The notes: generated from the letters alone by a model not told the origin. A DNA stretch of 64,000 bases from Kalaharituber pfeilii (GCA_015179045.1 WHUZ01000092.1:166273-230272); one strand, 5' to 3'. Shown: positions 43,420-55,435, counted from the first letter of the stretch. A program made the numbers and translations.

Positions 43420-43577
43420 ACATAATTCTTCAAATGCTGGAGGAGTGAGGAGGGTGAGCAGGGGAGCGAGGAAGGGGGAGAAGATTAATCAAATTTTATG
43501 TATCTAGCATAACATCGCCATAGCCCTTAGGGCGGCAAGCGATTATATGATATAAAAAAAAAAAAAAAAAAAAAAAA
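41127..43577 (+). mobile_element. 5'-truncated family B LINE, 2.45 kb, nearly intact RT-RNase H
   Basis: Perfect 13-bp duplications gaacacttcttca at 41114-41126 and 43578-43590. It contains the 3' part of ORF2 (RT, RNase H, knuckle), a short G-rich 3' UTR and tail B (catcgccatagcccttaggg, cggcaagcgattatatgata, poly(A)). Intact duplications and a long open frame mark it as a young insertion. RNase H plus C-terminal knuckle suggest a Tad1-like lineage, the common fungal LINE group. Confidence 0.93.
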
Positions 43578-43590
43578 GAACACTTCTTCA

Positions 43591-43804
43591 CAGAAACAAG
43601 ATTGCACCCCAGACAGACTCCAAAACAAGAGTCCTAAAGCTACCATATTTATGCAACAAAATTCAAGAAGTACCTTGATACCCAACAGAACAATCATGGG
43701 TGCAGATTGAAGTCGCATAGCAGCGGTATCCCGCGGTAAGGAGGATATCTGTGGCAAAGAGGAGAAGATCGGAATCATAGAAACGTCAGACTGCATCATG
43801 AGCT
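43591..43804. other. no supported gene
   Basis: Flank of the LINE insertion; nothing recognised. Confidence 0.35.
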
Positions 43805-44080
43805 AAAGACGATGCAACAGGGTTGGGCGGCTTAAGGGACAGTAATGCGAAATACAGAAAAACACGAGCACAGAAACGCTGAGACACTGACTGAGATCAT
43901 GGATCTAGTATATTCACTGAGGTTGATCTTTTCTACGAAATGGAGCGGAACGGCCTCTCAAAAAGCGCTAACTAACTATGAGAACGTTATATGCAAACGA
44001 ATGACTAGTGTTTGCTTCCTCCTCTCCGTTGCATCCATGCCGTTTGCTGTATTTAGTCTGTTTCCTCTACACTGCATATT
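43805..44080. repeat. diverged duplicated segment, copy 2
   Basis: Collinear with 34205-34480 (see there). It lies upstream of the 44540 gene and is followed by a tail B micro-insertion absent from copy 1. Confidence 0.7.
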
Positions 44081-44235
44081 CTCCAACAGGTCTTGGCCAA
44101 ACGGCGAACAGGTGAGCCTTGGCATACGTAACACAAAATCAAACCATGAGCGCTAGTGTCTTGGCATAGGCGTTGACAAAAGGATTTCCTCACCACCCTC
44201 AACCAATCTTGACACTCTACCACATGCAACACTGA

Positions 44236-44279
44236 TTTTTTTTTTTTTTTTTTTATTTCATTACTCGCATGCCGCCCTG
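44236..44279 (-). mobile_element. tail B micro-insertion (44 bp)
   Basis: T-run, atttcattactcgcatgccg, ccctg and nothing else. Perfect 12-bp duplications atgcaacactga at 44224-44235 and 44280-44291. Only about 25 LINE-derived bases were copied, ending in the middle of the hairpin. Confidence 0.9.
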
Positions 44280-44539
44280 ATGCAACACTGAAACTCTCCC
44301 TGCTATACTCTGAAAGTATCTCTAACTCTCCCGCTGCATGTACTTTGCCCTCCACAGTCATAGTTTATAGCAATGGAATACCAACTGACCTCATCCGGGT
44401 GAATAGTATGCAGAATAACCAGTCGAACGAACTCTCATTCTCCGCCTATCAGGCTCGACTCAATACTATTTGTCTACCTTGGTTCGTATTGCAACCATAA
44501 AATAGTGTGCAATCCTTATTCATCATAGACTAGCTGACA

Positions 44540-45115
44540 ATGAGTAGCGGACCAGGTAGTGCCGCAAGATACCGGGAGAGGCTCGAAGAGCTTCTTGCAC
44601 AAGGGGTGAACGTCGAAGGCTGCAAGGCTGCCCTTGCAGCGCTTAACAAACGCCCGCCTGAAGTGTTCAAGGAAAAAACTCCGCAAGAGCGCCGGGTAGA
44701 GGAACTCAAGATTTTATTGGCTAATCCGGAGGAGGATCAAAATGCCAAGATAAATATATCTGCTTGTATTCGCATGTACCAAGCGGGGGTGATGGAGTTC
44801 GAAGCAGGGAGATACTATCTCATTAGAGACGGCGAACTAATCGGGGGGCCAGGGAAAGTAGAGGAACTTGATGAAGTAAAGTTGTGGTTCGCGCCGGACA
44901 GGGGGAATTTGTGGATTGAGAAGGTATGGCTTATCCTTGCTTCAGTCTCTTCCAGACGGAACCGTGGCATACTACCTGCGCACCATACACAACCTCTGGC
45001 TGCATTATATACATTAACTAATCTCCTTTAGTGCCACGACCAACTCCTTCTAATGCCAAGCTATACACCGCTCCCTCGCCATAGCCCATCGGGCGGCCAG
45101 CGGGTATTGACTTAA
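44540..45115 (+). CDS. small hypothetical protein with a LINE tail in its last exon
   Basis: ATG 44540 opens SGPGSAARYRERLEELLAQG, with VNVEGCKAALAALNKRPPEV and YYLIRDGELIGGPGKV. The body is mostly helical and charged; no family recognised, but it is a paralogue of the 38479 gene. A 108-bp intron is likely at 44924-45031 (GTATGG donor, TAACTAAT branch point, CTTTAG acceptor). Spliced, exon 2 (45032-45115) reads CHDQLLLMPSYT and then runs into the tail B insertion at 45070, which supplies LPRHSPSGGQRVLT and the stop (155 aa). Without the insertion the frame would continue about 16 codons into the original sequence. Unspliced, the ORF stops at 45031 (163 aa). The intron is predicted by eye. Confidence 0.6.
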
Positions 45116-45127
45116 AAATAAAAAAAA
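45070..45127 (+). mobile_element. tail B micro-insertion in the last exon of the 44540 gene
   Basis: gctccctcgccatagcccat, cgggcggccagcgggtattg, actt and an A-rich run. Duplications aagctatacacc and aagctatacatcc (45058-45069, 45128-45140) are nearly identical. Confidence 0.85.
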
Positions 45128-45140
45128 AAGCTATACATCC

Positions 45141-47475
45141 ATGATTCCAGCAAGCAATACCGGGCACCATCATGTGAGAAGCTAGTCTAACGATGACTTG
45201 ATTCTGACAGTTCTCGTTGTGAATCATTGCTCTTCCTAGAACACTGCCAAATCCTTCTCCCTCCTCACATGCATTGTGTATCGTAAACTCTCGTGATTCT
45301 CCTAGGGCAAGAGTTCCGCATGTCCTTTTCATTCCTTTCCCAAGCTCCTCTTCCAATATTGTATTTCTCCAACCTCAAACTGTTTGAGCTTTCCCTATAT
45401 TGCGGCCTGTTTTATCCCGCCCTACCCTTCGTCCAACTGCAGTCAATTTGTCTGTATGTACTTTACAGGATATGAATTCTCAAGCTGATCACATTCCCTT
45501 TAGTATTCAATATTAGTTCGCGCTTTAGGTTCTGTTTTCTCTATTCCGCTCCAGTATATGGATGACACTACAGCCTCTCGACCAACAGTTTACGAGGTTG
45601 ATGATTTATTTTTTTTTGACTGGGGATGGAAATTATGTGGGGTGGGGGGCCTCGCGCGAGTTGATTGCCACTGGAAATGGTAATGTCCTACGCCGTTGGC
45701 TATGGCTGGAAGCTGCGATAAGTGATCGGTTTAGGAACCCAGTCACGCCATTCCGAGCCTTCCAATTCAGCGTTTCACCAGGCCATTCTGATGACGGCAA
45801 CAGGCTTGCAGGACCTATCCTACGCAGCTCACTGTTTCAGGGAACTGCACCAGATGGACAATCCAACCTTTACATTGCAGGTAAAAAGACGGGACTGGTC
45901 AACCAGCTCCCTGTAGTATAATGGAGGATGGAATCCAAGCAATTATGTTGTTGTGTCCTACCAAAATGAAAACAATACCAAAGATTATAGTGGTTCCCTG
46001 ACAGACGACAGAGGTGCCAGATGCTAAACCAATTTTGTATCTGTCAGTGTCAGAGTCGCACCCCAGTAGGGAGTGGTAAAAATTCTTGGTAAGGCCGGCT
46101 TATTTACAAATAGGTGTTGCGGCGAAGCTCTAGGTTAGGGAGCGCGGCGCGGACCTGATATTGGCGTGATGGGTGCAAACTTTTAAGATTAAAGAGAACA
46201 TGGCTCGGCCTTGCAGGCCAAAACCGCTTTTTTTTTTTTTAACGCGTCGCTCCATTCGACGTCGAAGTGTTCTGATGTATTTAATTCCCTGGTTGTGAAT
46301 ATTAGCTGCCGGATCCGTTACGGAATCACTCACCGCAACCAATGTGTATGCGCTTTAGGTGGCTGGCGGACCGGCGCCAGCGGCTACGTCTATATCTCCT
46401 GACCGTACTACATTTTGGAGCAACGCTATCAGTTGCTACCCGCAACACAACTTTCGTACTAACTCCTCGGTCTCCTTCCCCCAAACGGCATCTTCTTACT
46501 GTTCAAAATGTATAGTGCAACGTCCAGTCTTTCCACAACGTTCTATTTCTTCTATTTCATCCATATCATTTTGGACGTTCTACCACTTACTACCACTTTC
46601 TAGTTCTCTCATACGTCATGTATTCGTCTGTCATACATCAGGTATTCTGGATGTTTCTATCTCTATGTTCTGTATTCTTGATCTAGATAACGCATCCTAC
46701 TGGGATATTGCGCACTACCGGGATATTGCGCACATTTCGGTAACAACAAAAATGACCTCCCAAAATTCAGAGAGTTATTCAAATAACTTCAAACTACATA
46801 CAAAGTAACTAAATACATATAGAAACCTATTCCGCATGTTAATTAAGCCTGTACAGTCTGGTAACTTGTCTCAATATCAGTGATATACCTTTTTGGACAG
46901 GACAGAGAAACTAAAGTCCAACTCTTGCAGAATCATTTCCTAGGTCTTAATGTCATAGTAGAGGATACTCTTGTGGGCACAGATGATATGGGTGACGTGG
47001 GAAAGAGGCAGCGGCTTGTTGGAGGGAGTGGTGACTGTTCAAACATAGCATCCAAAGTGCTATAAAAGCTCTTTAAACAAGATGCAGAGATATCAGAGTC
47101 ATCTATATCTGACCATGCTTCTGGTAACTCTGAGGAGATTCTGACTTGGTTGGGAGTATGGAGATCGTGCTGATGCTTGGTTTGAGCTGTTGGCTGTAGT
47201 AATTTGGACTCCTCTGGATGTTTTTTTTTTTGCCTTTTTGTGCTTTTTGTAACTCTTTTAGACAGAGAGCAATGGTGCAGGTGCTCAAAGAATTTTATAT
47301 TAGTCAGGCTCACACTTGGTAAGGATTGGCAAGGATCCAAGGTAAGGCTGGCTTTTGTACAAAGTAAGCTCCTAGCTATGATAGGGCACACTAGCAGGAA
47401 GACTGTAATTTCGGAATCGTACTTGCAGGGCCTTAAAGTACTCGGGGTCAGGGGACAGATTTGCGAAGCGCGTGG

Positions 47476-47478
<3 letters not shown>
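45141..47478. other. no well-supported gene
   Basis: The best ORF (45562-45921, 119 codons, containing GDGNYVGWGASRELIATGNG and PGHSDDGNRLAGPILRSSLF) has coding-like composition but no known motif and no ATG context worth naming. The remainder is unremarkable. Confidence 0.3.
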
Positions 47479-47510
<32 letters not shown>

Positions 47511-47547
47511 TCATTAATCGCATACCGCCCTAAGGGCTATGGCGATG
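47479..47547 (-). mobile_element. tail B micro-insertion
   Basis: Long T-run, tatatcattaatcgcatacc, gccctaagggctatggcgat. Flanks gcgcgtggtga and gagcgttgtgttga may be a worn duplication. Confidence 0.75.
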
Positions 47548-47783
47548 AGAGCGTTGTGTTGACAAGGGGCGCAACACGTCGGTAGACCAGGTAAAAATGC
47601 TCCGCTGGGGCGCGGAGGTATCTAGACTGACAATGCAATTGACATTCGGGCCAGAGATTGTGACACAAGATAAGGCTAGGGCATAAGGCATTCAAGAGGA
47701 TGAGTTTGGCACTTTTAATGTTACAAAATTATGTACAAGAGCTAAGTACTTTTGCAATTGGCACAACTCCAGAGTATTTTGTC

Positions 47784-47850
47784 TTTTTTTTTTTTTTTTT
47801 AAATATTATTACTCGTATATGAGTACAGCCCTGTAAGCTATGACGAGAAT
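47784..47850 (-). mobile_element. tail B variant, possibly with attached LINE 3' UTR
   Basis: T-run, aaatattattactcgtatat, then gagtacagccctgtaagcta. The next ~90 bp (to about 47940) are C-rich in the way an antisense LINE 3' UTR would be, so the insertion may extend further. No duplication found. Confidence 0.55.
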
Positions 47851-48056
47851 TACGTACCAAAGAAACAAAGAGATAATACTGAAAACCCCATGCGCCCTCC
47901 ACCCACCCTCTTCCCCTCTCCTCACACACTCTCCCCGTCTCACGGGCCGACCCAGAGAGGCTGGGGATATCCACCTGATTTGACCCGTAAGGCTGCGAGT
48001 GACCATTCGGCCTGATCAACCGATAGCTACAGCAGGGCAATACAATTGACAGGTCG

Positions 48057-48344
48057 GGTCACGGAAGCGTATCACAAGCAGAGCGCAAGGTTGAGTGAAT
48101 TGCGCCACTGAGTGGCAAGAGTACGCGTAGGCTTGTTGCGCACAGTCTCAGACGTTGTTATTGATTGTTAAGCGTTGAAATCGATTGTTAAGCATAGATA
48201 GCATAAGCAATAGAACATACAGTGGGCGTGCGCGGGGAGCTGGCTATATAACGAGGGCCTTCTGCCCTCAAGAGATGATCAAGCTTCAAGCGTTGTCATA
48301 AGTTACACCCTCATTTTAGCTGCATCGTCATAGACTCCGTAACA
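48057..48344. repeat. possible solo LTR
   Basis: About 290 bp with near-complementary ends (tcacgga at the start, tccgtaaca at the end) and an internal tatataacgagg promoter-like box. No target duplication or internal retrotransposon sequence was found. Alternatively it is ordinary intergenic DNA with a TATA box. Confidence 0.25.
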
Positions 48345-48447
48345 CCTCGCCTCCCATCCACTTCAACGTTCCTAGCAGCTCGTCCTCCTGTCCCTCACAG
48401 CCCTGGCGGGAGAACATGCCCGCATCTCATCAGTAGTTTTTCTATAT

Positions 48448-51162
48448 TCATACAAGCTGAATGCTGCGCTGAGAACCTAGTCCCTCCAAGATCCCTCCTG
48501 CTACCGTCTCATCTGCTGTCCAGAAATATCCAACTCTTTCATATACAGCATCTATACTAGGTTTGGCTCGAAGCACAATACCATGTAGTTGCAGTGGACT
48601 TCCTACAGGATGCACATGGGGGTTTTGGAACGAAAGGATAGGCATGCAGACAAGCAGTTCGGCGGAGTGCTGGAAGTCGGTGTCGGGAATGAAGTTGAGT
48701 ATTGAGAGGTCGAGGCTACAGAGGTAGCAGGACAATTTCAATGTGGCGTTATGGATAAGACACTTGCATTCCAACAAGGCCTCCACAGAATCAACGGAGA
48801 TGTAGAGCTTGATCTCCTTCCATGTGGCCTCAAAATCCTCCGTTGTCACGTGGACGATGTCGGCAGACGTTTGGGTGAGCCGGCCTGCTTCCTCAGGAGA
48901 TACTTTTAACCGGTTAAAAATCGTTCCGTTTACTGATGCCCAGGACCAAGTTGGCACTGAGCGAGAGGGTCTCTTGTCAGGACTCCCTTCAAGTGTCCAG
49001 AGCAGGTTGAAAGGAAGGATTTCCTCCCAGAGCCCAGCCACAAATTTGAGACCGCTGCAATGCTGAATGAAATCCCCAACTCCTGCTATAGCCATCACTT
49101 TGTCCTTTTGCTCAGTCAGGTTGCGAATTGAGTACCGCTCGACCATTTCATACCAGCTCTTATGAAACTCAAGCTGTTCTCCCGGCTCCTTCCCTGAAAA
49201 TTGTAAGAGTAATTGGAAGTCTCCACGCATCCCCATTAGAGCTGACCTGCGGAAGAACGCAGCTCTCTCTCTTGCGAACTCAGCTTTCCTGGCGTTGTAC
49301 GCTCGTTGGTAGGCATGGTTTACGACAGTTCCCCTATATGGGGTCCAATAGCCTTCAGTAGAGTCGTCTCGAGTAGAGCGGCCGCGAGCAGAGCGTGTTG
49401 ACCGTCTGGCCCTGGTACCCTCAACCCAAATCCTGGTTGTTCCTATTTTGTAACGAGGTTCTGATATTGTGCCAAACTGCGGAACTTGGGTGGCAGAAAC
49501 TAGTGCTCCCTCTGTACGCACATTGCTTCTTCTCGGATATGGAACACCATCAACGTGGTATTCAGATGCCCGTAGGGTATTGCATTCGAAAAAAACAAAA
49601 CCATCACAGAAATGCAAAATACGGCTAGTAAGCACTCTTTCTTGAAATGTCCAGGCTCTTGTGGTCACAGGTGCTTGCTCTACAAATTCATTGAACATCT
49701 CCGTTACAACTGGCACTTGTTGTTGAATTGAGCTTCGAACTACAAGTGAAAAGCCTCTTTGCCTGCGCAGAATACAACTAGGATCGTCGAAAAATTGTTT
49801 CTTTGGAAAGAAGCAGCCTTTTTCGGAGTTGTTAGCTGCTGTTGCTGACACTGTGCATATTGCATTTGCATAAACAAGGCCCATGGTTGCAGATTCTCGC
49901 GTCCAGTCGTCAGGAGCATCCTGTAAAATACAAAGAGAGTCGATCCATAAGTACTGAATCCCAATTCCACGCGTGATGGAAATTGCATCTTGAAAGGTTT
50001 GGGGTAAATCAGCTACTGTGATTGAATTCTTCATCGCAGTATAATTTTCCACTAGAAGTCGCATATTCATGAGTCCGCCCCAGCAGTGACTTAAAGCAAC
50101 GTACTGTAACAAATCCTGCTTCGGCAACTCGGAGGTTACCACGAGGCGTATCTGTGGAGCATCATTCTGTCCAATGTCCAGGACTCGAGTGGGACAAAAT
50201 TGTCTCAGATCCTTGGGAAGGAAGTCGTTCTTACAAACATCGTGGCTGTAGCAGCACGACTTGATCCATTGCTTGGCCAATCCCATGACAACTGGTGAAT
50301 TCGTATTGCGTGACGTATCACGTTCGTGCGCAATGGTGCCTTGCAAATGTCAGCAGACCTATATATATTATAGGATGTCTGATTGAAACATACCTTCTTC
50401 AATTGCTAGTGGAATAGAATTGGAGATGTCACCTCCATGAAGCTGAATATGCAACGAGGCTTGCCCGAAAAAAGGTGTTTCCTTCCACACTTTGACCTGG
50501 AGCTTCTCATTTGTAGTGTCAGAAAGAGTGACAGATATCGATCCATATTGTGTAGTTGGCAATTGTTCGATAGAACGCAGAAAAAAATTGCACAAATCAC
50601 AGTTGTTAGCAGAGTCCCGAAGGTCCTTTGTAGTGAGATGGATGTGATTCTCGAAGGGGCGTGTAAAAAACCAACGTTTGCCCGTAAGAAGAGAAGAGGC
50701 GTCAATCAGAGCATCACATGTGGAGCACAGCTTGCCCATACGCATTCCATGTCCAGGGACATCAGCTGATATGCTTTTTGGGTACCTTGGAATGCTGATG
50801 ACACAGACTTTGGAAATGCGCCACCGAACCCACAAGGCTGGGTACAAGATGAAACAAAAGATGAAATAATAGATGACCCGAAAACACATTGCAATCAGCA
50901 AAGGGAACTCGTCGATTAAATCATGTCTAAAGTGGACTGTGAGTAGAAAAAGTACCGGAGAGAGATAATAGAACACAAGCCAGTCATCCGCGGTCATCTG
51001 AAAGTGTGTGTATAGTTTTTGCAGTAGCCACCTTACCCAGAACCCCCATAACACGGAAAATACCGCAGCTAAACCCCAATCAATGTTGCATAACGATGCA
51101 AAACAAGAGAAAAAAAGCCGAAAAAGGCCAAAAGCGACGAGACAAAATACCCAATCAGCCAT
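48448..51162 (-). CDS. membrane-anchored HET-domain protein (two exons)
   Basis: Exons 51162-50394 and 50339-48448 join in phase over a 54-bp intron (GTATGT donor, TGCTGAC branch point, GCAAG acceptor) giving 886 residues. Residues 5-115 are strongly hydrophobic with three or four likely membrane spans, unusual for this family. A Cys-rich linker (LCSTCDALI, then NNCDLCNFFLRSI) typical of HET proteins follows. The HET domain shows its signatures in order: YVALSHCWGG (about 336), YLWIDSLCILQD (about 386), RAWTFQERVLTSRILHF (about 484). An Arg/Ser-rich insert lies near residues 560-580. HET domains drive heterokaryon incompatibility and cell death on non-self contact; which partner triggers this one is unknown. 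Start ATG is clear and no lesion was seen. Confidence 0.9.
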
Positions 51163-52354
51163 TAATTAAACGATCCTATATACCGAAGAGGGCTTCAGCG
51201 ATGGCGTCCGTGCTGTTGGAATGTGTAATTCGATTCAACTGGAAGCGCTATATTCGTATGTAATAAAATATATCAATGGGCTAGGGATCATATACATTGA
51301 AAAGAAACCTGGCGAAGTTTAAAAAAATCCAACGTTGGGAAAGTTCCAAAGAACTGTCCCAAGTGGCATCTTGTTATCCAGCAAAACGAGCCTCCAGCTG
51401 GGGTTCAGCTCGGCAGATCAGGTTCAGCTCGGCAGATGAGGCTGGGCTCGGAACAAGAGGCTCAGGTTGGGAGCTGAGTTGCTGTATTATTGACATCTGG
51501 GTAAGAACCCTGCAATATCCTTGTGTCATCCATGTCATTGATTGGAGCTACAAGAACAAGGTGCCTGGAAGGTGCGGTAGCTAGTCAGCTGCTGCCCGCA
51601 CCCATTTACGGCTCTTTGAAAATAAGCTACATGTACTCTTGCTCCTCTTCCAGTGCTAACATGTTCTGATCCGAGCCTATCCTCAATGTTGGGCCAGTTT
51701 GTATGATTGTTCCTAAAGGCCCAGAAGCGGAGGCCTGGTAATCAGGCCTAGGAACTTCGCGGAGGAAGGGAATAAGAGAGGTTAGTTACGAATCAGATGT
51801 CAAATTTCAATCCTTGGTTTTGCGGGCCGTACAGTACTTATGGGCTGTGGGTGGGGAAAATACCCAAAAGCGCTATGCATGCATTAATGTACGCCACTGG
51901 ACAGGGCGTCAAAAGTGAAGTAGGTATGACTTTCTGTCGAAAAGTCTTCAGAACTTTTGTAGGGGAGTTACACAATTATTCAGACGCGCTCAACTCAAGT
52001 AGTTTCTCGATTGTGAATATCATGACCAAAATCTTTGCGTGCCGAACTCGGATTTTCATTTCACTATTGTATGAGGTTTCAGCGGATGATTCGAGGCTGT
52101 GACTGGGAAGTGGAGTTGTGCGGATTGGTTGAAAACAAATGTTAAAGGGAGTAGCGATGCGAATTGTGTAGGAAATGCCTGTTGGGTAGCATGTACTGTA
52201 TTACATAACCAACAGGTCGACTCTATCTGGCAACTCTCCCTGTCACATTGTATGCAACTTTTCGCACTTCTGAAGACTTACCCCTACCCCCGAACATTGA
52301 ATACGAATTGTGTGGCGAGCAAGACTCCCCATCATTAAAAGGGAAGCTTTAGGG
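51163..52354. other. 5' flank of the HET gene and intergenic DNA
   Basis: Contains a short direct repeat cagctcggcagat at about 51405-51440. No supported ORF. Confidence 0.4.
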
Positions 52355-52416
52355 TTTTTTTATTTTTAAAATATATTTCACTTGACCCCGCTTGCAGCTG
52401 TTCGCCATGGCAGGGC
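52355..52416 (-). mobile_element. tail A micro-insertion
   Basis: Decayed T-rich run, tttcacttgaccccgcttgc, agctgttcgccatggcaggg. Duplication ggaagctttaggg / ggaagctttggg (52342-52354, 52417-52428). Confidence 0.8.
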
Positions 52417-53093
52417 GGAAGCTTTGGGTAAGGCTGACTAATTCTATGTCGATGGAGGCAAGAGAGACACTTTCTCCTAGGGGAATTGGGGGATGGAAGA
52501 GATCAGAATTCAGCTTAACTCGGAAAATCCGACTTGGGGTCTTGCTCACCAGATTATGCGGTACTTGCTAATTCAATAGGTATTCCGACAATGCATGCCG
52601 CGTATGCAATATGCGCTTTTGGGGATGGCGTAGTATGCAACTGTTACGTTGTTATAGGAAATAGTCATATGGCTCCTGCCAATGAGATAGGTAATGAGGA
52701 TTTGAGTTCAAAATGATGGCTTACAAAATTAGAGAGGTACAAGACTGCAATAGTGGACATGAGGGCCATCATTTGGCCATCAGCAGTGCTTTTTAGTTGT
52801 TTCGACATATACTTAGGTGGCTGGATACATTCAATCGAATACCTGCATGGGAGCGAATGTTGCATATCATGCTATTCCCAAAATTCGCATAGCTCGTATG
52901 CAACATCTAGTAGAGACTCGATCTGCATATTGCATACCACACTTATCCCTATACTTCCTAGTGCCCAATGCTTTCTGCATGGCCCTGTATATGTATGTAT
53001 GTGGGCGCGCTGCACAAACTCCAATCAGAGATACGTAAAAGCACCTTTTTGCGTCCTGTTTCGGCACCGATAGGGACTTTCTCTGATGCTTTT

Positions 53094-53270
53094 CACACTA
53101 GATCAACAAGGCTGACATCGATCAGAAAAATGTGATAAATGTATCCGTCCAATGAGAGCTGCAGTGAAAGACACTGCACTCAGTTGCAGTACTTCCCCTG
53201 CTAGCTCTGACACTAGTTCAACAAGGCTGACACTGATAAACATTGATACGTTGATTATGAGAGCTGAAGA
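53094..53270. repeat. imperfect tandem duplication
   Basis: cactagatcaacaaggctga (near 53096) recurs as cactagttcaacaaggctga (near 53212), each followed by a gataaa/gagagctg-containing stretch. About 117 bp apart. Confidence 0.55.
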
Positions 53271-55057
53271 ATGAGTAGATGGTCACATATTCAATGTCCC
53301 AAGACGGTGTGTTTTGGCACTCAGCCATATGAACAAGCAAATAGAGATATGGACACGCTGCGCAATGTATGAAATGCATGCAGTGCCGACTGTCATTTGG
53401 TTTTTGCTGTCAGGAGCCACTGCCCCAGCTCTGCCCAGTTTGGAATGCTCACCAACTGGTCCCACTTTCCCATTTCCCTCTCGCAGTTCCTGCAGCGGGG
53501 CGGAAGTTGATTTCATTGCGGGGGCATGATTTTATTATATTTCATTTTATTTTTCCGTCTTCCAGTTTCACACTTATCGGAGGCATCAGAGGCTGCAACT
53601 AGAAGTTGGACAGTTTAACTTCACAACATCACACCCATAAAACATCACACCCATAACCAGACCTGAAGATCAATATTGCTTAGTGAATCTTTGCGCACAG
53701 GACTGCCCTTCCTTTCCTTATCTGCGAATTTTGAGAAATATAACACAGTGATAAGTGGTGACAGCATCCCCTGGGAATACCTATGGGGTTTCAAGGCTCT
53801 CTAAAATGTATATTCATTAGCATCTTATCCCCCTGCTTCCAGTTATCACAACAGAGAAACCAGAAACCTCACGCTGCTCAACTGTTAACTTCCATGTTCA
53901 AGCCTTTTTTTTTTTCCTATCGGCCGCTTTCATTCATTAGCCTGAATCTCTGCCGTGTCGCAACATTGTTTGCCAGCTGCTCCATACTACTCTGATTGAT
54001 ACCCCACAGGATATGTGTCATCCTGAGTGTATTGATTCATAATGGCCCAATTCACCCATTGAGCTGCCTTATATCCTTTGGAAGAAGAGCCTGCTGACGA
54101 TTAAGTATATGTCTCTGTATACCCCAACATGTACACTTCGTCAAGTGCAAAGCGGAGTCAGGTTCATGTTTGAAGTGAATTGAAGCACTCACTATTTCCG
54201 ATGCTTTTCTTTTTCGCTTGTCCAGCTTTCGATAATATCCTGGTAAGAATCATGTACAGCTTTATATCAGCAATATTCAATTCAATGAAGCCTGGAAGTA
54301 TCCAAACATGTGATTAAGCTGTGGCCAACCCCGAGATTGCATTCAGTCTCAATTTGGACTTGTATCCAATTCTAAGCAACATCCAGGACATCGTGGGCAA
54401 CATCTGTATGCTTGAACAGGGTTCCTGGGCTGTGGTAGTCAAAATTTATCCCTTCAGGGGTTAGTTGAGTACTCAGCGAAAGAAGGGAGGAGAGAACGTT
54501 GCCGCAAACCAGAGTTTAAACATGAGAATTCCGATAGCCCCTGTTTCGCGACCAACGAGATTGTTTCGCACAAATATCTGGTCATGATTCATTGTATATT
54601 CCCCATTTCCGCACCGTAACCATTCTGTGCTAGTCTCTTTTCCTGGTAAAATCTTGGAATAAGAAATTTGAAACATCCTACAATGTTCCATTCAAATTGT
54701 TATTAAATTGCGAAGTACATCACTTAAGCAAGGATGTCAACCACCCTCCATACTCATTGCCTTGGATTGCCCCCGTTTGAAGAATGAACGATGATGGATA
54801 GCCAGACGGTTTCCGGAAAGGTAAAAGCAATAAAGTATTGTCTTCTATGCACTTGAAATGTCAATGCAATCGCTAGTTATGTCTCCGTTTTAAGAGTGAT
54901 GGTGCCAATTAGGAGGTTCAGACAGATAAATTGAGTAATCCAATTGATAAGACTAAATTTGAAGTGAGATTAGCATCACCAATGAATTTTCCAACGTAGA
55001 TATCTGCCTTAAACAGCATAGACTAACTGAGTGAGATAATTCTCCAAGGTAGGGTAT

Positions 55058-55435
55058 CTAAAGGAACATGAACTTTAGCCATCCTGCTTCGCACATGTCT
55101 CTTCCACCACCACTATCATCTCGCTGTAGAGAGCATCCATGCCGGAACGGGGGTACCCTGAACTCGGCGTGAAAACTCGGTATGAAAGAAGGAGCTGGCA
55201 GCCAGCACCAGTTGACTATGAACTCACTCCACAGTAAATAGCAACTGCCAGAGACCTTGTCCCAGGTTACAGGAAGCGTCCATCCTGGGAAATCAAGGCT
55301 TTCAAGCGGTTCTTGCGCTTTTGGGCCGCTATCATGTTTAATTGCTTGCAATTGCAATTGAGTGTCGAACTCCCAATCATAAGATTTCCTCAGTGGATTA
55401 TAGGGAGGGTGGATTCTGGGACGACTGTCAGCCAT
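55058..55435 (-). CDS. hypothetical ORF, 125 aa
   Basis: ATG at 55435 (minus), encoding MADSRPRIHPPYNPLRKSYD and a hydrophobic, Trp-rich middle. Not recognised. No intron or homologue evidence; it may be a chance frame. Confidence 0.25.
   Translation of the reverse strand: MADSRPRIHPPYNPLRKSYDWEFDTQLQLQAIKHDSGPKAQEPLESLDFPGWTLPVTWDKVSGSCYLLWSEFIVNWCWLPAPSFIPSFHAEFRVPPFRHGCSLQRDDSGGGRDMCEAGWLKFMFL

Noticed and set aside
41457..43423. Several 60-160 codon minus-strand ORFs over the LINE
   Set aside because: Proline- and serine-rich shadows of the G-rich LINE coding strand.
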